From an uncultured Bacilli bacterium (GTDB taxonomy: Bacteria > Bacillota_I > Bacilli_A > RF39 > UBA660), in NCBI GenBank assembly GCA_934101225.1, contig CAKOQK010000005.1:1-60200 (forward strand): a DNA stretch of 60,200 nucleotides. Reading direction: 5' to 3'. Shown here one piece after another: positions 45,001-53,473 of this stretch; position 1 is the first letter of the stretch; every line of letters starts with the position of its first letter. The translations under genes and the position numbers were made by a program. A model generated the notes under the pieces. It worked only from the letters and a program-made list of their open reading frames with translations. It was not told the DNA's origin and searched no databases.

Positions 45001-45806
45001 AAGCAACAATTGCTGAAATTACTGGTAAAGTTTCTAAAATAGAAGAATCTTCTGGGAAATGGAAAGTAACTGTTATGAACGATAATGAAGCTAGAGAACA
45101 TACAACAAGTTATGGTGCTAAACTAAGAGTAGAAGTAGGATCAGAAGTTAATGCTGGTGATAGATTAACTGAAGGTATTATTGCACCTAAAGAATTACTT
45201 GCAGTTACTGATCCAATTACAACTCAAGAATATATCTTAAAAGAAATTCAAAAGGTATATAAATCACAAGGTGTTGATATTGCTGATAAACACGTTGAAG
45301 TTATTGCATCAAGAATGATTAATAAGATTAGAATAACTGATGCTGGTGATACTGACATGGTAGCAGGTTTAACAGTTAGTATTAGAGAATTTGCTAAAAA
45401 GAATAAACCAATTATTCTTGAAGGTAAAGTTCCTGCTAAAGGTTATCCAATTATTTTAGGTATTACAAAATCAAGTTTAGAAACTGATTCATTCTTATCA
45501 GCTGCATCATTCCAAGAAACAACAAGAGTATTAACAGATGCTGCTATTAAAGGAAAAGTTGATGAATTAAGAGGCTTAAAAGAAAATGTTATTTTAGGTA
45601 AATTAATTCCCGCTGGTACTGGTGCCAGACAATATGCTGATGTAGATATAACATTAGAAAAAGAGTTTTTATCAGATGAACCAAGTGAGGTATTAGAAGA
45701 AGAATTCTTAGATAATGAAGAACAACCAAATATCGAAGTTAATGAAGTAGAAGAAAACGCTTCAGAAAATAACGAAGAAACTACTGAAACTAGCGATAAT
45801 CAATAA
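42084..45806 (+). CDS. rpoC: RNA polymerase beta' subunit
   Basis: The 1240-residue beta' subunit with the N-terminal zinc site (CSCGKYKR...CDRCGVE, about 59-77), the catalytic magnesium motif NADFDGD, the bridge and trigger regions around GARGSLNQFTQMAGMRG, and the second zinc site (CGCTSG ... CKSEHGICQKCYG). The C-terminus has an acidic extension of about 40 residues, matching the acidic tail of RpoB. Follows rpoB by two bases with GGAGGA upstream. Confidence 0.98.
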   Translation: MLEVNNIKGIRISIASPEKIRSWSFGEVKKPETINYRTLKPERDGLFCEKIFGPTKDFECSCGKYKRLRYKNVVCDRCGVEVTRSKVRRERMGHIELAAPCSHIWFFKGVPSKMGLVLDMSPRELEEVLYFVSYVVINPGTAPLEKKQTLSDKEYRAYYEKYGNSFEVGMGAEAIQKLLKEVDVDKEIEKLRAELDGATGQKRIRLVKRLDCLVAFQTSGNKPEWMVLDVIPVIPPDLRPMIQLDGGRFATSDLNDLYRRIINRNNRLKKLLELGAPSIIVQNEKRMLQEAVDTLFDNGRRGRSVSGAGNRALKSLSSMLKGKQGRFRQNLLGKRVDYSGRSVIVVGPNLKMYECGLPKDMALELFKPHVINGLVERGLAHNIKGAKKLIDNKDDCVWDVVEDVITEHPVMLNRAPTLHRLGIQAFEPKLVGGKAIRLHPLVCAAFNADFDGDQMAVHVPISEEAKAEARILMLGANNILKPSDGKPIVTPSQDMVLGNYYITLEYAGEPNEGKVYKNSNEALMAYERREITLHTRIALPVKSFKYKIFADDVKDKYLVTTAGKLLFNEILPDTYPFINEPTKDNIEGLTPNKYFLEMGTNIPEAIKAMPLTPAFAKKTLQQIIAQIFKRYKTTETSMMLDRLKDLGFKYSTISGITFSIMDIMTSQHKQEYIAAGQEKVNKINKQFQRGLITDLERHNSVCAVWNEVRSQVEAELKDIAATNPTNPIFIMMSSGARGSLNQFTQMAGMRGLMAKPNGDAVEIPILTSLYEGHSVNEFFVNTHGARKGSADTALKTADSGYLTRRLVDVGQDIIIKEEDCGCTSGLIVSDFINDSDGSVIESMAERIVGRYAAKKVINPETKEVIVDKGEAITESIASKIVKAGITKVEIRSVLTCKSEHGICQKCYGYNLATGNLVETGEAVGIMAAQSIGEPGTQLTLRTFHAGGVASEEDITQGLPRVEEVFEARRPKGKATIAEITGKVSKIEESSGKWKVTVMNDNEAREHTTSYGAKLRVEVGSEVNAGDRLTEGIIAPKELLAVTDPITTQEYILKEIQKVYKSQGVDIADKHVEVIASRMINKIRITDAGDTDMVAGLTVSIREFAKKNKPIILEGKVPAKGYPIILGITKSSLETDSFLSAASFQETTRVLTDAAIKGKVDELRGLKENVILGKLIPAGTGARQYADVDITLEKEFLSDEPSEVLEEEFLDNEEQPNIEVNEVEENASENNEETTETSDNQ

Positions 45807-45815
45807 TATTAAAAG

Positions 45816-45842
45816 CTAAGATAGAAATATCTTAGTTTTTTT
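45816..45842 (+). terminator. rpoBC terminator
   Basis: Perfect 8-bp stem CTAAGATA (45816-45823) / TATCTTAG (45828-45835), GAAA loop, seven T. Confidence 0.9.
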
Positions 45843-45888
45843 GTTGTTAAAATCAAGTCATATGTTCGTGTTTTATGTTCGTATTTTA

Positions 45889-45917
45889 TTGACATTTTTA
45901 AGCAAAAATGGTAGTAT
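45889..45917 (+). promoter_or_regulatory. Promoter of the lectin-AAA+/VWA array
   Basis: TTGACA (45889-45894), 17-bp spacer, TAGTAT (45912-45917). Expected transcript start is near 45924, so the coding start must be ATG 45941. No further promoter or terminator is evident between the following genes, so the whole array may be one transcript. Confidence 0.8.
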
Positions 45918-45940
45918 ATAACGCAAAAGAGGGGTATTGG

Positions 45941-47827
45941 ATGAATAAGAATAGTTTTGAATTAACTTTACTTAGTGAAGGACAAATATGGGGTAATGAT
46001 AAAGAAAGACAATTAGATGTAATAAGAAAGTACGGAATAAAAGCTGCAATTACTGATTTATGTATTTTAACAGGTGGTTATTTGTGTGAAGATACTATAG
46101 ATGAAGATAGATCTTTAACTGGTAGAACTAGTTGCTTCTGGACTAGATCTGATGATGGCGATAATGATGTCCGCGAGGTCGATGTGGATGGTGATAGGGT
46201 CGACGTATACAGGTATAAACGCTATGGTGCTGTTCGCCCAGCCTTGCAATCTTCTGTAATCTTTTCCCAAATCTCCCCGAACAAAGTGAGTGGATACAAT
46301 GGAACGGAAGAGGTTGAATTCGGAAAATATCCTCAAAATGCTGCTGATTCAAGAATGCAAAATATACTAGAGTCAGAGTATAATAGAGGAATGAGTAAAA
46401 CTGGAAGAAGTTACACATTTGATTCTGTAACAGATTATGACTGTGATACAGGATTTAAACCTGTAACCTATGAAGAATACGAATATCAAGGAAAAGCATA
46501 TATTCGTATAAAAGCAAACTTTTATTGTGCTGGTTATAAATTCATGCTTTCAAATGGTGTCGAATATAAAAATGGTGATTATGTTTGGGTAGAAGTGTCT
46601 CCTGTAAAATGGTTAATAGATGACGAAAACAACCAATTAATTTCAAAAAAAGGATTAGTTTCTGGTATAAGATTTCTTGATAAAAGAACTAATTATAAAG
46701 GTGATTTTGATAGAACAGAAATGAAAGAATATCTTGATAAATATATGGTTAAAGATTTATTTCAATCAGTAGATTTTGAATATTTACAAGATATGGAATA
46801 TTCAATAGATAAAAGTGAAAATATCAAAAAAACTAATCCATATAATTTAAGTTTTAATAAAGTAAGTGAAGAAGATATAATAAAAGGAGCAATAGAAAGT
46901 GGAGTTGCAGTATTTTTACATGGTCCATCATCTGAAGGTAAATCAGCAAGAGTTAAACAAATAGATCCCTCTTGTGAAATAATATATTTGAGAAATGCTG
47001 CTCCAGATAGTTTAAATGGTAAAAGTGTTTATAATTCAGAAACAGGTGAAATGATAGATGTTCCACCAACTTGGCTAAAAAAATTACAAGCTAAGTGTTC
47101 AGAAGAACCAAATAGACTTCATATATTATTCTTTGATGAAATAACAAATGCCTTACCAAGTATTCAAGGTATAGCGTTTAATATAGTTTTAGATCGAGAG
47201 GTAAATGGTATTTGGAAATTACCAGATAATGCTAGAATAGTAGCTGCAGGAAATGATATGAAAGATTCTCTAGCAGCAAACCAATTAGCAGAACCATTAT
47301 TTAATAGATTCGCTCACGTATACATAAAAACAACTACTGAAAGTTGGTTAAAATGGGCGAGTGAACATAATATTCATCCAGCCATATATTCATATATAGC
47401 TTATAAAAATGGCGAAACACTTCGAAGTAAGTATGATGGAGAAAAACCTAATGCTGATCCAAGAAAATGGGAAATGGCTTCTAAAATGCTTTATGCAACA
47501 GGAAGTCCAGAAATGTTAAGGGCATTAGTAGGTGAAGATATAACAAGAGAATTTATTGAGTTTTGTAAACAAGAAGTAATAACATTGGAAGATGTTATAA
47601 ATAAAAATTATACTGATAAAGATATTGAATCATTAAATACCGCCCAAAGATATGCAACTACAATGGGATTATCACAAGTAGAAGAATCAAATTTAGAAAT
47701 AGTTAGAAACTTTACATCAAAGTTAGGCTCCGAATTTAAAGCTATATTCGATGCTTTATGGACACATAGCGATGAATCAAGAATAGAAATAATCGCTGAA
47801 TTAAATATAAATAAAAAAAGAAGGTGA
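45941..47827 (+). CDS. Lectin-like variable domain fused to MoxR-type AAA+ ATPase, copy A
   Basis: A 628-residue fusion. Residues about 1-240 are a C-type-lectin-like/DUF6273-like domain with GRTSCFWTRSD, a hypervariable stretch and AVRPALQSS. From about 290 on it is a MoxR-type AAA+ ATPase: P-loop GPSSEGKS, Walker B ILFFDEI, sensor 1 AAGND, and LFNRF with the arginine finger. Start chosen at ATG 45941, 6 bases after GAGGGG and downstream of the promoter. The variable codons lie at about 46151-46228. The ATPase half is nearly identical to the other copies. Role inferred: sensor and motor for the downstream VWA protease. Confidence 0.88.
   Translation: MNKNSFELTLLSEGQIWGNDKERQLDVIRKYGIKAAITDLCILTGGYLCEDTIDEDRSLTGRTSCFWTRSDDGDNDVREVDVDGDRVDVYRYKRYGAVRPALQSSVIFSQISPNKVSGYNGTEEVEFGKYPQNAADSRMQNILESEYNRGMSKTGRSYTFDSVTDYDCDTGFKPVTYEEYEYQGKAYIRIKANFYCAGYKFMLSNGVEYKNGDYVWVEVSPVKWLIDDENNQLISKKGLVSGIRFLDKRTNYKGDFDRTEMKEYLDKYMVKDLFQSVDFEYLQDMEYSIDKSENIKKTNPYNLSFNKVSEEDIIKGAIESGVAVFLHGPSSEGKSARVKQIDPSCEIIYLRNAAPDSLNGKSVYNSETGEMIDVPPTWLKKLQAKCSEEPNRLHILFFDEITNALPSIQGIAFNIVLDREVNGIWKLPDNARIVAAGNDMKDSLAANQLAEPLFNRFAHVYIKTTTESWLKWASEHNIHPAIYSYIAYKNGETLRSKYDGEKPNADPRKWEMASKMLYATGSPEMLRALVGEDITREFIEFCKQEVITLEDVINKNYTDKDIESLNTAQRYATTMGLSQVEESNLEIVRNFTSKLGSEFKAIFDALWTHSDESRIEIIAELNINKKRR
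46151..46228 (+). repeat. Hypervariable segment VR1 of copy A
   Basis: 26 codons aligned with 48038-48115 (B), 51773-51850 (C), 53664-53741 (D), 57456-57533 (E) and 59356-59433 (F). First and second codon positions vary widely, third positions little. Codons without A (GTC, GGT, CGC) are constant. GC-rich relative to its surroundings. Confidence 0.8.
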
Positions 47828-47833
47828 AAATAA

Positions 47834-49732
47834 ATGATGGATTATGAATTAACTTTACTTAGTGAAGGACAAATATGGGGAAATGACAAAGAAAATCAAT
47901 TAGAAGTTCTAAAAAAATATGGAACAAAAGCTGCAATTACAGATTTATGTATTTTAACTGGTAGTTGTTTACGTAAAGATACTATAGATGAAGATAGATC
48001 TTTGGCTGGTAGAACTAGTTGGTTTTGGACTAGATCTGATGATGATGATAATGATGTCCGCGCGGTCAATAAGGATGGTAATGGGGACATCGGTTTTAGG
48101 TATGGACGCTATGCTGCTGTTCGCCCAGCTTTGCAATCTTCTGTAATCTTTTCTCAAATCTCCCCGAACAAAGTGAGTGGATACAATGGAACGGAAGAGG
48201 TTGAATTCGGAAAATATCCTCAAAATGCTGCTGATTCAAGAATGCAAAATATACTAGAGTCAGAATATAAAAGAGGAATGAGTAAAACTGGAAGAAGTTA
48301 CACATTTGATTCTGTAAAATATAATGACTATGATACAGGATTTAAACCTGTAACTTATGAAGAATACGAATATCAAGGAAAGGAATATATTCGTATAAAA
48401 GCAAACTCTTATTGTTATAATGGCGATAAATTCATGCTTTCAAATGGCGCCTGTTATAAAGATGGTGATTATGTTTGGGTAGAAGTATCACCGGTTAAAT
48501 GGTTGATAGATGATAAAGCAGGAATTTTAATTTCAAAAAAAGGATTAGTTTCTGGTATAAGATTTCTTGATAGTAAAACTGATTATGAAGGTGATTTTAA
48601 TAGAACAGAAATGAAGGAATATCTTGATAAATATATGGTTAAAGATTTATTTCAATCAGTAGATTTTGAATATTTACAAGATATGGAATATTCAATAGAT
48701 AAAAGTGAAAATATCAAAAAAACTAATCCATATAATTTAAGTTTTAATAAAGTAAGTGAAGAAGATATAATAAAAGGAGCAATAGAAAGTGGAGTCGCTG
48801 TATTTTTACATGGTCCATCATCTGAAGGAAAATCAGCAAGAGTTAAAGAAATAGATCCAACTTGTGAAATTATATATTTAAGAAATGCTACTCCAGATAG
48901 TTTAAATGGTAAAAGTGTTTATAATTCAGAAACAGGTGAAATGATAGATGTTCCACCAACTTGGCTTAAAAAATTACAAGCTAAATGTGACCAAGAGCCA
49001 AATAGACTTCATATATTATTTTTTGATGAAATAACAAATGCCTTACCAAGTATTCAAGGAATTGCGTTTAATATAGTTTTAGATCGAGAAGTAAATGGTA
49101 TTTGGAAATTACCAGATAATGCCAGAATAGTAGCTGCAGGAAATGATATGAAAGATTCTCTAGCAGCTAATCAACTAGCAGAACCATTATTTAATAGATT
49201 TGCTCATGTATATATCAAAACAACTACTGAAAGTTGGTTAAAATGGGCAAGCGAAAATAACATCCATCCAGCAATATATTCATACATTGCTTATAAAAAT
49301 GGTGAAACACTTCGAAGTAAGTATGATGGAGAAAAACCTAATGCTGATCCAAGAAAATGGGAAATGGCTTCTAAAATGCTTTATGCAACTGGAAGTCCAG
49401 AAATGTTAAGGGCATTAGTAGGTGAAGATATAACAAGAGAATTTATTGAATTTTGTAAACAAGAGGTAATAACATTAGAAGATGTAATAAATGAAAATTA
49501 TACTGATAAAGATATTGAATCATTAAATACAGCCCAAAGATATGCAACAACTATGGGATTATCGCAAGTAGATGAAGCCAATTTAGAAATAGTTAGAAAC
49601 TTTACATTAAAGTTAGGCTCCGAATTTAAAGCTTTATTCGATGCCATATGGACACACGGTGATGAATCAAGATTAGAAATAATCGCCGAGTCAAAACTTA
49701 TTGAAAAATCGTTAGGAGGTAAAAAGCTATAA
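47834..49732 (+). CDS. Lectin-like variable domain fused to MoxR-type AAA+ ATPase, copy B
   Basis: A 632-residue fusion. Lectin-like domain 1-240, with variable residues 69-94, then VRPALQSS (96-103) and EEVEFGKYPQ (121-130). AAA+ domain has P-loop GPSSEGKS (327-334), Walker B (394-400), sensor 1 AAGND (434-438) and R455. MMDYELTLLSEGQIWG begins the protein after GAAGGTG. Its last codons overlap the start of the 130-residue AAA fragment by one base. Second of a pair that differs mainly in the variable segment; AAA+ rings could mix the two. Confidence 0.88.
   Translation: MMDYELTLLSEGQIWGNDKENQLEVLKKYGTKAAITDLCILTGSCLRKDTIDEDRSLAGRTSWFWTRSDDDDNDVRAVNKDGNGDIGFRYGRYAAVRPALQSSVIFSQISPNKVSGYNGTEEVEFGKYPQNAADSRMQNILESEYKRGMSKTGRSYTFDSVKYNDYDTGFKPVTYEEYEYQGKEYIRIKANSYCYNGDKFMLSNGACYKDGDYVWVEVSPVKWLIDDKAGILISKKGLVSGIRFLDSKTDYEGDFNRTEMKEYLDKYMVKDLFQSVDFEYLQDMEYSIDKSENIKKTNPYNLSFNKVSEEDIIKGAIESGVAVFLHGPSSEGKSARVKEIDPTCEIIYLRNATPDSLNGKSVYNSETGEMIDVPPTWLKKLQAKCDQEPNRLHILFFDEITNALPSIQGIAFNIVLDREVNGIWKLPDNARIVAAGNDMKDSLAANQLAEPLFNRFAHVYIKTTTESWLKWASENNIHPAIYSYIAYKNGETLRSKYDGEKPNADPRKWEMASKMLYATGSPEMLRALVGEDITREFIEFCKQEVITLEDVINENYTDKDIESLNTAQRYATTMGLSQVDEANLEIVRNFTLKLGSEFKALFDAIWTHGDESRLEIIAESKLIEKSLGGKKL
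48038..48115 (+). repeat. Hypervariable segment VR1 of copy B
   Basis: Aligned with copy A without gaps; shares the GTCAATAAG block with C and D but differs at codons 13 and 16-26. Confidence 0.8.
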
Positions 49733-50124
49733 TGAAAAATAAAAAAGAAATTTTCTTATCTTATATTAAAGCAAATGTTGTACCAATATTAGTTGATTTT
49801 ATGTCTGGTAAAGATCTGCCTGATGCTACTATATTGTCATCTAATATAGATGTAAAAGAATTAAACGGTCATTATGAGGGAAAAAATTTTGTTCCGCCCA
49901 AATGGCTTAATGAAATACTTAATTCAAATACCAGTAAAATACTAGTGATTGATAAAATAGATATAATTTCTAAAGAAGAACAAATGAAATTTGTTGAAAT
50001 ATTAAAATATCGAAAAGTATCTACCTTTGAATTCCCAAAAAACTGTATAATAATTGTTACTGCAAATGAAATTAACAAAGATAAAATAAATGAAGAAATA
50101 CTTTCATTAGTAGCACAAATTTAG
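49732..50124 (+). CDS. AAA-fragment protein without P-loop, unit 1
   Basis: A 130-residue protein resembling the core of a MoxR-type AAA domain but lacking Walker A. A Walker B-like strand ILVIDKID (71-78; glutamate replaced by lysine) and a sensor-1-like IVTANE (105-110) are visible, with helices between. It cannot bind ATP in the usual way; an adaptor or ring-capping role is inferred. Overlaps copy B by one base (TAATG) and precedes the VWA gene by 9 bases. A near-identical copy is at 55355. Confidence 0.75.
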   Translation: MKNKKEIFLSYIKANVVPILVDFMSGKDLPDATILSSNIDVKELNGHYEGKNFVPPKWLNEILNSNTSKILVIDKIDIISKEEQMKFVEILKYRKVSTFEFPKNCIIIVTANEINKDKINEEILSLVAQI

Positions 50125-50133
50125 GAGTAAATT

Positions 50134-51528
50134 ATGAAATATGATATAGAATCATTAAAAAGAAAAATGCTTGTAAAATATCCATTTTTTGGAAGTGTTG
50201 TGGCAGGAGTAGAATATATAGAAGATAATGAAATATCAACTGCAGCAACTGATGGAGAAAAAATATACTATAACCCTAATTTTTTAAATAATATATCAAA
50301 AGAAGAACAAACTTTTGTATTTGCTCACGAAGTGTGCCATATTGCTTTTAATCATATTTTAAGAAGCGAAGGAAAAGATGAGGACATTTGGAATATTGCA
50401 ACCGATGCTGTCATAAATCAGTTTCTAAAAAAAGATGGATTACCACTTGCTAAAGGTGGAGTAGATATAGAAGAAGCAATAAATTATAATGCTGAAGATT
50501 TATACAAATTATTATTGAAAAACCAAAATCAAAATGGACAAAGTAATAATCAAAACACAGGTAATTCAAACAATCATCAAAAAAATAACGAACATAAAAA
50601 TTCAAACGAATCGAGTTCTAATGAACAACAAGAAACAGAAAGTAATCAAACAAGTAACAATAGCAATCATGAAAATGAAGAAAAAAATAATGTTAGTCAT
50701 AATACTCATAATTTGTGGAAAGATGCTGTAAAAAAGCATAAAAAGCAACAGGAAAAATCTAACGAAAATAATAATCAAAATCAAGAAAAAGATAACAATC
50801 AAATTGAAAAGAAACAAAAAGAACTTGAAAATTTGGGTGAAAAAAATGCATTCAAGAAAAATAGAGATGTCAAGAAAAAACAATTAGAAGAGTTGAAAGA
50901 AGCTATTTCAAAACAAGCTTCAAAAGCAGGTAACTCAACGAATAGTGATATTAGAACAGTTAACGATATAGGTTATGCTAAGCCTTTAATTGATTGGAGA
51001 TACATTTTGAAAGAAGCTATAAAATATGATGTTGATTGGTCTTATAAAAATGCTACCATTGAAAATGGAGTTGTTAGTGCAAACCTAGAAGAACAACCTT
51101 TCCCTGAAACAGAAATTGTTTTGGATACAAGTGGATCAATAAATGAAGTGCTTTTAAGAAATTTTTTAAGAGAATGCAAAAATATTTTAAAATATTCAAA
51201 ACTAAAAGTTGGCTGTTTTGATACTAAGTTTTATGGTTTTACTGAAATAAGAACTGAAGATGATTTAGAGAATATGAAATTTTTAGGCGGCGGTGGCACT
51301 AGTTTTAATGCTGCTGTAAATGCATTCTCAAGACGTGTTGAAAATAAAATAGTGTTTACCGATGGAGAAGCATCAATGCCTAAAATGACACTTGATGCAG
51401 TTTGGATCGTGTTTGGCAATAAAAAAATAAATCCTAAAGGTGGAAAAGTAATAAATATTACTCAAGAACAATTAGATAGATTATATTCTTTTGAAACAAA
51501 AAATGCGTACAAAAGAAAAACTAGATAA
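50134..51528 (+). CDS. Metallopeptidase-VWA protein (DUF2201 type), unit 1
   Basis: A 464-residue protein of the DUF2201 layout. N-terminal zinc-peptidase-like domain (1-125) with HEVCH (65-69) and H74; a low-complexity Asn/Gln/Glu/Lys linker (about 131-225); and a C-terminal VWA-like domain whose MIDAS begins DTSGS (331-335), with GGGGTSF and the late FTDGEA loop. Such proteins are regular partners of MoxR ATPases, the VWA domain binding a substrate or the ring through a metal ion. It follows the AAA fragment by 9 bases. A protease unleashed or regulated by the AAA+ ring is the likely role. Confidence 0.88.
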   Translation: MKYDIESLKRKMLVKYPFFGSVVAGVEYIEDNEISTAATDGEKIYYNPNFLNNISKEEQTFVFAHEVCHIAFNHILRSEGKDEDIWNIATDAVINQFLKKDGLPLAKGGVDIEEAINYNAEDLYKLLLKNQNQNGQSNNQNTGNSNNHQKNNEHKNSNESSSNEQQETESNQTSNNSNHENEEKNNVSHNTHNLWKDAVKKHKKQQEKSNENNNQNQEKDNNQIEKKQKELENLGEKNAFKKNRDVKKKQLEELKEAISKQASKAGNSTNSDIRTVNDIGYAKPLIDWRYILKEAIKYDVDWSYKNATIENGVVSANLEEQPFPETEIVLDTSGSINEVLLRNFLRECKNILKYSKLKVGCFDTKFYGFTEIRTEDDLENMKFLGGGGTSFNAAVNAFSRRVENKIVFTDGEASMPKMTLDAVWIVFGNKKINPKGGKVINITQEQLDRLYSFETKNAYKRKTR

Positions 51529-51568
51529 ATTAAATATAATAAATGTTTCAAAAAGAAGGTGAAAATAA

Positions 51569-53473
51569 ATGATAAATTATGAATTAACTTTACTTAGTGA
51601 AGGACAAATATGGGGAAATGATAAAGAAAATCAATTAAAAGTTCTAAAAAAATATGGAACAAAAGCTGCAATTACAGATTTATGTATTTTAACAGGTCGT
51701 TATTTGTGTGAAAATACTATAGATGAAGATAGAACTTTAACTGGTAGAACTGGTTGGTTTTGGACTAGATCTGATGATGGCGATAATGATGTCCGCGCGG
51801 TCAATAAGTATGGTAATAGGGCCAACATAATAAAGAATGCACGCTATGGCACCGTCCGCCCAGCCTTGATATCATCTAGTGTATTCTCACAAATCTCCTC
51901 GAACAGAGTGAGTGGATACAATGGAACGGAAGAGGTTGAATTCGGAGAATATCCTCAAAATGCTACTGATTCAAGAATGCAAAATATACTAGAAAAAGAA
52001 TATAATAGAGGAATGAATAAAACGGGAAGAAGTTACACATTTGATTCTGCAAAATATGATGACAGTAATACAGGATTTAAACATGTAACCTATGAAGAAT
52101 ACGAATATCAAGGGAAGAAATATATTCGTGTAAAAGCAAACTTTTATTGTTTTGGTGGCGGTAAATTCATGCTTTCAAATGGTGTCGAATATAAAAATGG
52201 TGATTATGTTTGGACAGAAGTATCACCAGTTAAATGGCTAATAGATGATGAAAACAAGCAATTAATTTCCAAATATGGATTAGTTTCAGGTATAAGATTT
52301 CTTGATAAATATAATGAATATAATGGAGATTTTAATAAAACTGAAATGTATGAATATCTTAATAAATATATGGTTAAAGATTTATTTCAGTCACTTAATC
52401 TTGAATATTTACAAGATATGGAATATTCAATAGATAAAAGTGAAAATATCAAAAAAACTAATCCATATAATTTAAGTTTTAATAAAGTAAGTGAAGAAGA
52501 TATAATAAAAGGAGCAATAGAAAGTGGAGTTGCAGTATTTTTACATGGTCCATCATCTGAAGGTAAATCAGCAAGAGTTAAACAAATAGATCCCTCTTGT
52601 GAAATAATATATTTGAGAAATGCTGCTCCAGATAGTTTAAATGGTAAAAGTGTTTATAATTCAGAAACAGGTGAAATGATAGATGTTCCACCAACTTGGC
52701 TAAAAAAATTACAAGCTAAGTGTTCAGAAGAGCCAAACAGACTTCATATATTGTTCTTTGATGAAATAACAAACGCGTTACCAAGTATTCAAGGAATTGC
52801 TTTTAATATTGTACTAGATCGAGAAGTAAATGGAATATGGAAATTACCTGATAATGCTAGAATAGTAGCTGCTGGAAACGATATGAAAGATTCCCTAGCA
52901 GCTAATCAATTAGCAGAGCCCTTATTTAATAGATTCGCTCATGTATATATCAAAACAACTACTGAAAGTTGGTTAAAATGGGCAAGTGAAAATAACATCC
53001 ATCCTGCCATTTATTCATATATAGCTTATAAAAATGGTGAAACACTCCGAAGTAAGTATGATGGTGAGAAACCTAATGCTGATCCAAGAAAATGGGAAAT
53101 GGCTTCTAAAATGCTTTATGCAACTGGAAGTCCAGAAATGTTAAGAGCATTAGTAGGTGAAGATATAACAAGAGAATTTATTGAGTTTTGTAAACAAGAA
53201 GTAATAACATTAGAAGATGTTATTACTAGCAATTATTCTGATAAAGATATTAAATCATTAAATACAGCCCAAAGATATGCAACAACGATGGGATTATCAC
53301 AAGTAGATGAAGCAAATTTAGAAATAGTTAGAAACTTTACATTAAAGTTAGGCTCCGAATTTAAAGCTATATTTGATGCTTTATGGACACATGGCGATGA
53401 ATCGAGAATAGAAATAATCGCTGAATTAAATATAAATAAAAAAAAGAAGGTGAAAATAAATGATGGATTATGA
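51569..53473 (+). CDS. Lectin-like variable domain fused to MoxR-type AAA+ ATPase, copy C
   Basis: A 634-residue fusion like copies A and B, start MINYELTLLSEGQIWG after GAAGGTG. Variable codons at 51773-51850; divergence here continues further (LISSSVFSQISSNRV) than in other copies. The ATPase half is intact (P-loop, Walker B, AAGND, arginine finger) and almost identical to copy A at the base level. It ends KKKVKINDGL and overlaps copy D by 14 bases, a read-through-like extension caused by the GGTGAAAATAA spacer. First gene of unit 2. Confidence 0.88.
   Translation: MINYELTLLSEGQIWGNDKENQLKVLKKYGTKAAITDLCILTGRYLCENTIDEDRTLTGRTGWFWTRSDDGDNDVRAVNKYGNRANIIKNARYGTVRPALISSSVFSQISSNRVSGYNGTEEVEFGEYPQNATDSRMQNILEKEYNRGMNKTGRSYTFDSAKYDDSNTGFKHVTYEEYEYQGKKYIRVKANFYCFGGGKFMLSNGVEYKNGDYVWTEVSPVKWLIDDENKQLISKYGLVSGIRFLDKYNEYNGDFNKTEMYEYLNKYMVKDLFQSLNLEYLQDMEYSIDKSENIKKTNPYNLSFNKVSEEDIIKGAIESGVAVFLHGPSSEGKSARVKQIDPSCEIIYLRNAAPDSLNGKSVYNSETGEMIDVPPTWLKKLQAKCSEEPNRLHILFFDEITNALPSIQGIAFNIVLDREVNGIWKLPDNARIVAAGNDMKDSLAANQLAEPLFNRFAHVYIKTTTESWLKWASENNIHPAIYSYIAYKNGETLRSKYDGEKPNADPRKWEMASKMLYATGSPEMLRALVGEDITREFIEFCKQEVITLEDVITSNYSDKDIKSLNTAQRYATTMGLSQVDEANLEIVRNFTLKLGSEFKAIFDALWTHGDESRIEIIAELNINKKKKVKINDGL
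51773..51850 (+). repeat. Hypervariable segment VR1 of copy C
   Basis: Same length and frame as in A and B. Codons 18-20 read AAC ATA ATA and codons 21-23 AAG AAT GCA, the copy richest in adenine. Confidence 0.8.

Noticed and set aside
46115..46418. Long minus-strand open frames across the variable segments of the lectin-AAA+ genes (also near 47969, 53692, 57420, 59348)
   Set aside because: They recur at the same place in each copy because the plus-strand codons lack certain triplets; they have no ribosome-binding site, odd composition, and lie fully inside well-supported genes.
50534..50883. Open frames on both strands within the VWA gene linker
   Set aside because: The low-complexity AAT/CAA/GAA-rich linker leaves several frames open; the main frame has the peptidase and VWA motifs on either side.
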